DNA from: Bacteroides salyersiae WAL 10018 = DSM 18765 = JCM 12988
Lineage (GTDB): Bacteria; Bacteroidota; Bacteroidia; Bacteroidales; Bacteroidaceae
Direction of reading: 5' to 3'
NCBI RefSeq assembly: GCF_000381365.1
Contig: NZ_KB905466.1
Location: forward strand, 866,693-930,692
DNA: 64,000 nt
Shown here: in pieces, positions 62,790-64,000 of the stretch
Numbering within the stretch: position 1 is the first letter of the stretch
Layout of the letters: each line of letters starts with the position of its first letter
The notes under the pieces: generated by a model
The model's database searches: none
What the model saw: only the letters and a program-made list of their open reading frames with translations
What the model was told of the DNA's origin: nothing
Made by a program: the position numbers and the translations under genes

Positions 62790-64000
62790 TTATTGTAAAT
62801 TGTTCAATCTCATTTCCAGGTCGTTTTCATCGATACACAACACATCGCGCGCCTTGCTTCCCTGAGTAGGGCCTACGATTCCTGCTTTCTCCAATTGGTC
62901 CATAATACGGCCGGCACGGTTATAACCGATAGAGAACTTACGTTGTATCAACGAAGTAGAGCCTTGTTGATGAATAACAATCAGACGAGCGGCATCCTCA
63001 AACAACGGATCGAGACGTCCCATATCCACATCACCCAGATCACTGCCCCCATCTTCACTGACATACTCGGGCAGGAAGAAAGCAGTGGGATAACCTTGCT
63101 GCTTCGCTATAAACTTCGTTATCTCTTCTACCTCCGGTGTATCGATAAACGCACATTGCACACGAACCGGATCGGCACCTTGCAGGAACAACATATCTCC
63201 CCGTCCAATCAGCTGGTTGGCTCCCGGACGGTCGAGAATGGTACGCGAGTCCATCATAGCCGATACACGGAAAGCGACACGTGCCGGGAAGTTCGCTTTA
63301 ATCGTACCTGTTATAATATTCGTCGTCGGACGCTGGGTAGCGATAATCATATGGATACCTACCGCACGGGCCAACTGGGCAATACGGGCAATAGGCAATT
63401 CAATCTCCTTGCCGGCAGTCATGATCAAGTCACCGAACTCATCGATCACCACGACGATATAAGGCATAAACTTGTGCCCCTTTTCCGGATTCAAACGACG
63501 ATTGACAAACTTCTCGTTATATTCCTTTATATTGCGCACATGTGCCATTTTCAACAAGTCATAGCGGGTGTCCATCTCCACACAGACAGAGTTTAAAGTC
63601 TGCACAACCTTGGTTACATCTGTTATAATGGCATCTCCACCATCAGGCAATTTGGCAAGGAAATGGTGTTCTATCACCGAATAAATACTGAATTCCACTT
63701 TCTTCGGATCGACCAGAACAAATTTCAGTTCGGCAGGATGTTTCTTATAAAGCAGCGAAGTAATGATCGCGTTCAGACCGACAGATTTACCCTGTCCGGT
63801 AGCACCGGCCACAAGTACGTGGGGCATTTTGCAGAGGTCGACCATAAACACTTCATTTGTAATCGTTTTACCAAATGCAATCGGCAAATCATACGTCGAT
63901 TCCTGGAATTTCTTACTGCCGATAATACTTTGTCCCGAAACGATTTTCGGATTGGAGTTCGGAACTTCGATACCGATCGTTCCCTTCCCCGGAATCGGAG
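62790..64000 (-). CDS. ftsK: DNA translocase FtsK/SpoIIIE, C-terminal part
   Basis: The frame stays open to the window edge, so the N-terminal membrane part lies beyond it; about 403 residues are visible. They begin PIPGKGTIGIEVPNSNPKIV, the beta-domain entrance of FtsK. Walker A is LVAGATGQGKSVGLNAIITS, Walker B is MPYIVVVIDEFGDLIMTAG, and IATQRPTTNIITGTIKANFP is the next conserved block. The C-terminal gamma winged helix (STSLIQRKFSIGYNRAGRIM) would bind KOPS-like sequences. FtsK moves chromosome ends at the septum and activates XerCD. An apparent TTG start at 63887 is internal to the gene. Confidence 0.96.
   Translation of the reverse strand, partial: PIPGKGTIGIEVPNSNPKIVSGQSIIGSKKFQESTYDLPIAFGKTITNEVFMVDLCKMPHVLVAGATGQGKSVGLNAIITSLLYKKHPAELKFVLVDPKKVEFSIYSVIEHHFLAKLPDGGDAIITDVTKVVQTLNSVCVEMDTRYDLLKMAHVRNIKEYNEKFVNRRLNPEKGHKFMPYIVVVIDEFGDLIMTAGKEIELPIARIAQLARAVGIHMIIATQRPTTNIITGTIKANFPARVAFRVSAMMDSRTILDRPGANQLIGRGDMLFLQGADPVRVQCAFIDTPEVEEITKFIAKQQGYPTAFFLPEYVSEDGGSDLGDVDMGRLDPLFEDAARLIVIHQQGSTSLIQRKFSIGYNRAGRIMDQLEKAGIVGPTQGSKARDVLCIDENDLEMRLNNLQ

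Noticed and set aside
1..64000. tRNA, rRNA, tmRNA or riboswitch genes
   Set aside because: No cloverleaf-like sequence, CCA end or conserved rRNA segment was recognised by reading; a covariance search would be decisive.

Overview
The window looks like a chromosomal segment of a gut Bacteroides. The basis is the recurring promoter -7 element TAnnTTTG, a SusC/SusD pair, UpxY/UpxZ capsule regulators, glutamine synthetase III, many SPII lipoproteins and roughly 40-45% GC. The species cannot be fixed from the sequence alone. No rRNA, tRNA or CRISPR array was seen.

Positions 1-10439 hold the promoter-proximal part of a capsular polysaccharide locus read leftwards. The order is upxY, upxZ, a Wza-like export lipoprotein, a Wzc-like tyrosine kinase, a hexapeptide acetyltransferase, UDP-GlcNAc 2-epimerase, UDP-ManNAc dehydrogenase, a broken acyltransferase-3 gene, a Wzx-type flippase and the start of a CapA-like gene that leaves the window. 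Upstream of upxY lies a 36-bp perfect inverted repeat around 170 bp, the hallmark of a phase-variable invertible promoter. To its right are a small gene broken at an A8 tract, a WYL_2/DUF2693-type gene and a DUF4373-type gene, all read rightwards.

Positions 12381-38271 are mostly core genome: a PAS sensor kinase, a methyltransferase/P-loop kinase pair in probably acquired DNA, a DUF4105 membrane protein fused by ATGA overlap to a degenerate alkaline-phosphatase-fold protein, secA, a DUF6340 lipoprotein, valS, a DUF3810 protein, an L-aspartate dehydrogenase-like gene, a divergent 2-hydroxyacid dehydrogenase, mazG, a likely operon for an ECF sigma factor (sorting-domain protein, L,D-transpeptidase, sigma, putative anti-sigma, Spy-like protein), ribonuclease Z, rpsA and a DUF2807 adhesin-like protein.

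Positions 38849-52534 form a protein-targeting SusCD locus. A DUF5117-type zinc protease, SusC, SusD, a small secreted protein and an M6 metalloprotease run leftwards. A divergently read surface leucine-rich-repeat protein consists of two 370-residue copies. Positions 52865-64000 carry a DUF5686 outer-membrane protein, glnN, a Crp-family regulator that by context is probably Cur (BT4338 of B. thetaiotaomicron), a GH20 hexosaminidase, trxB, a LolA-like carrier and ftsK (5' end outside the window).

Between genes there are several unusual repeats in which short tandem units face each other across a core. Two of them (11271-11475 and 21968-22099) share a 52-bp core. The items most worth following are the invertible promoter, this repeat family, the pseudo-phosphatase next to secA, and the exact 1110-bp internal duplication in the LRR gene.
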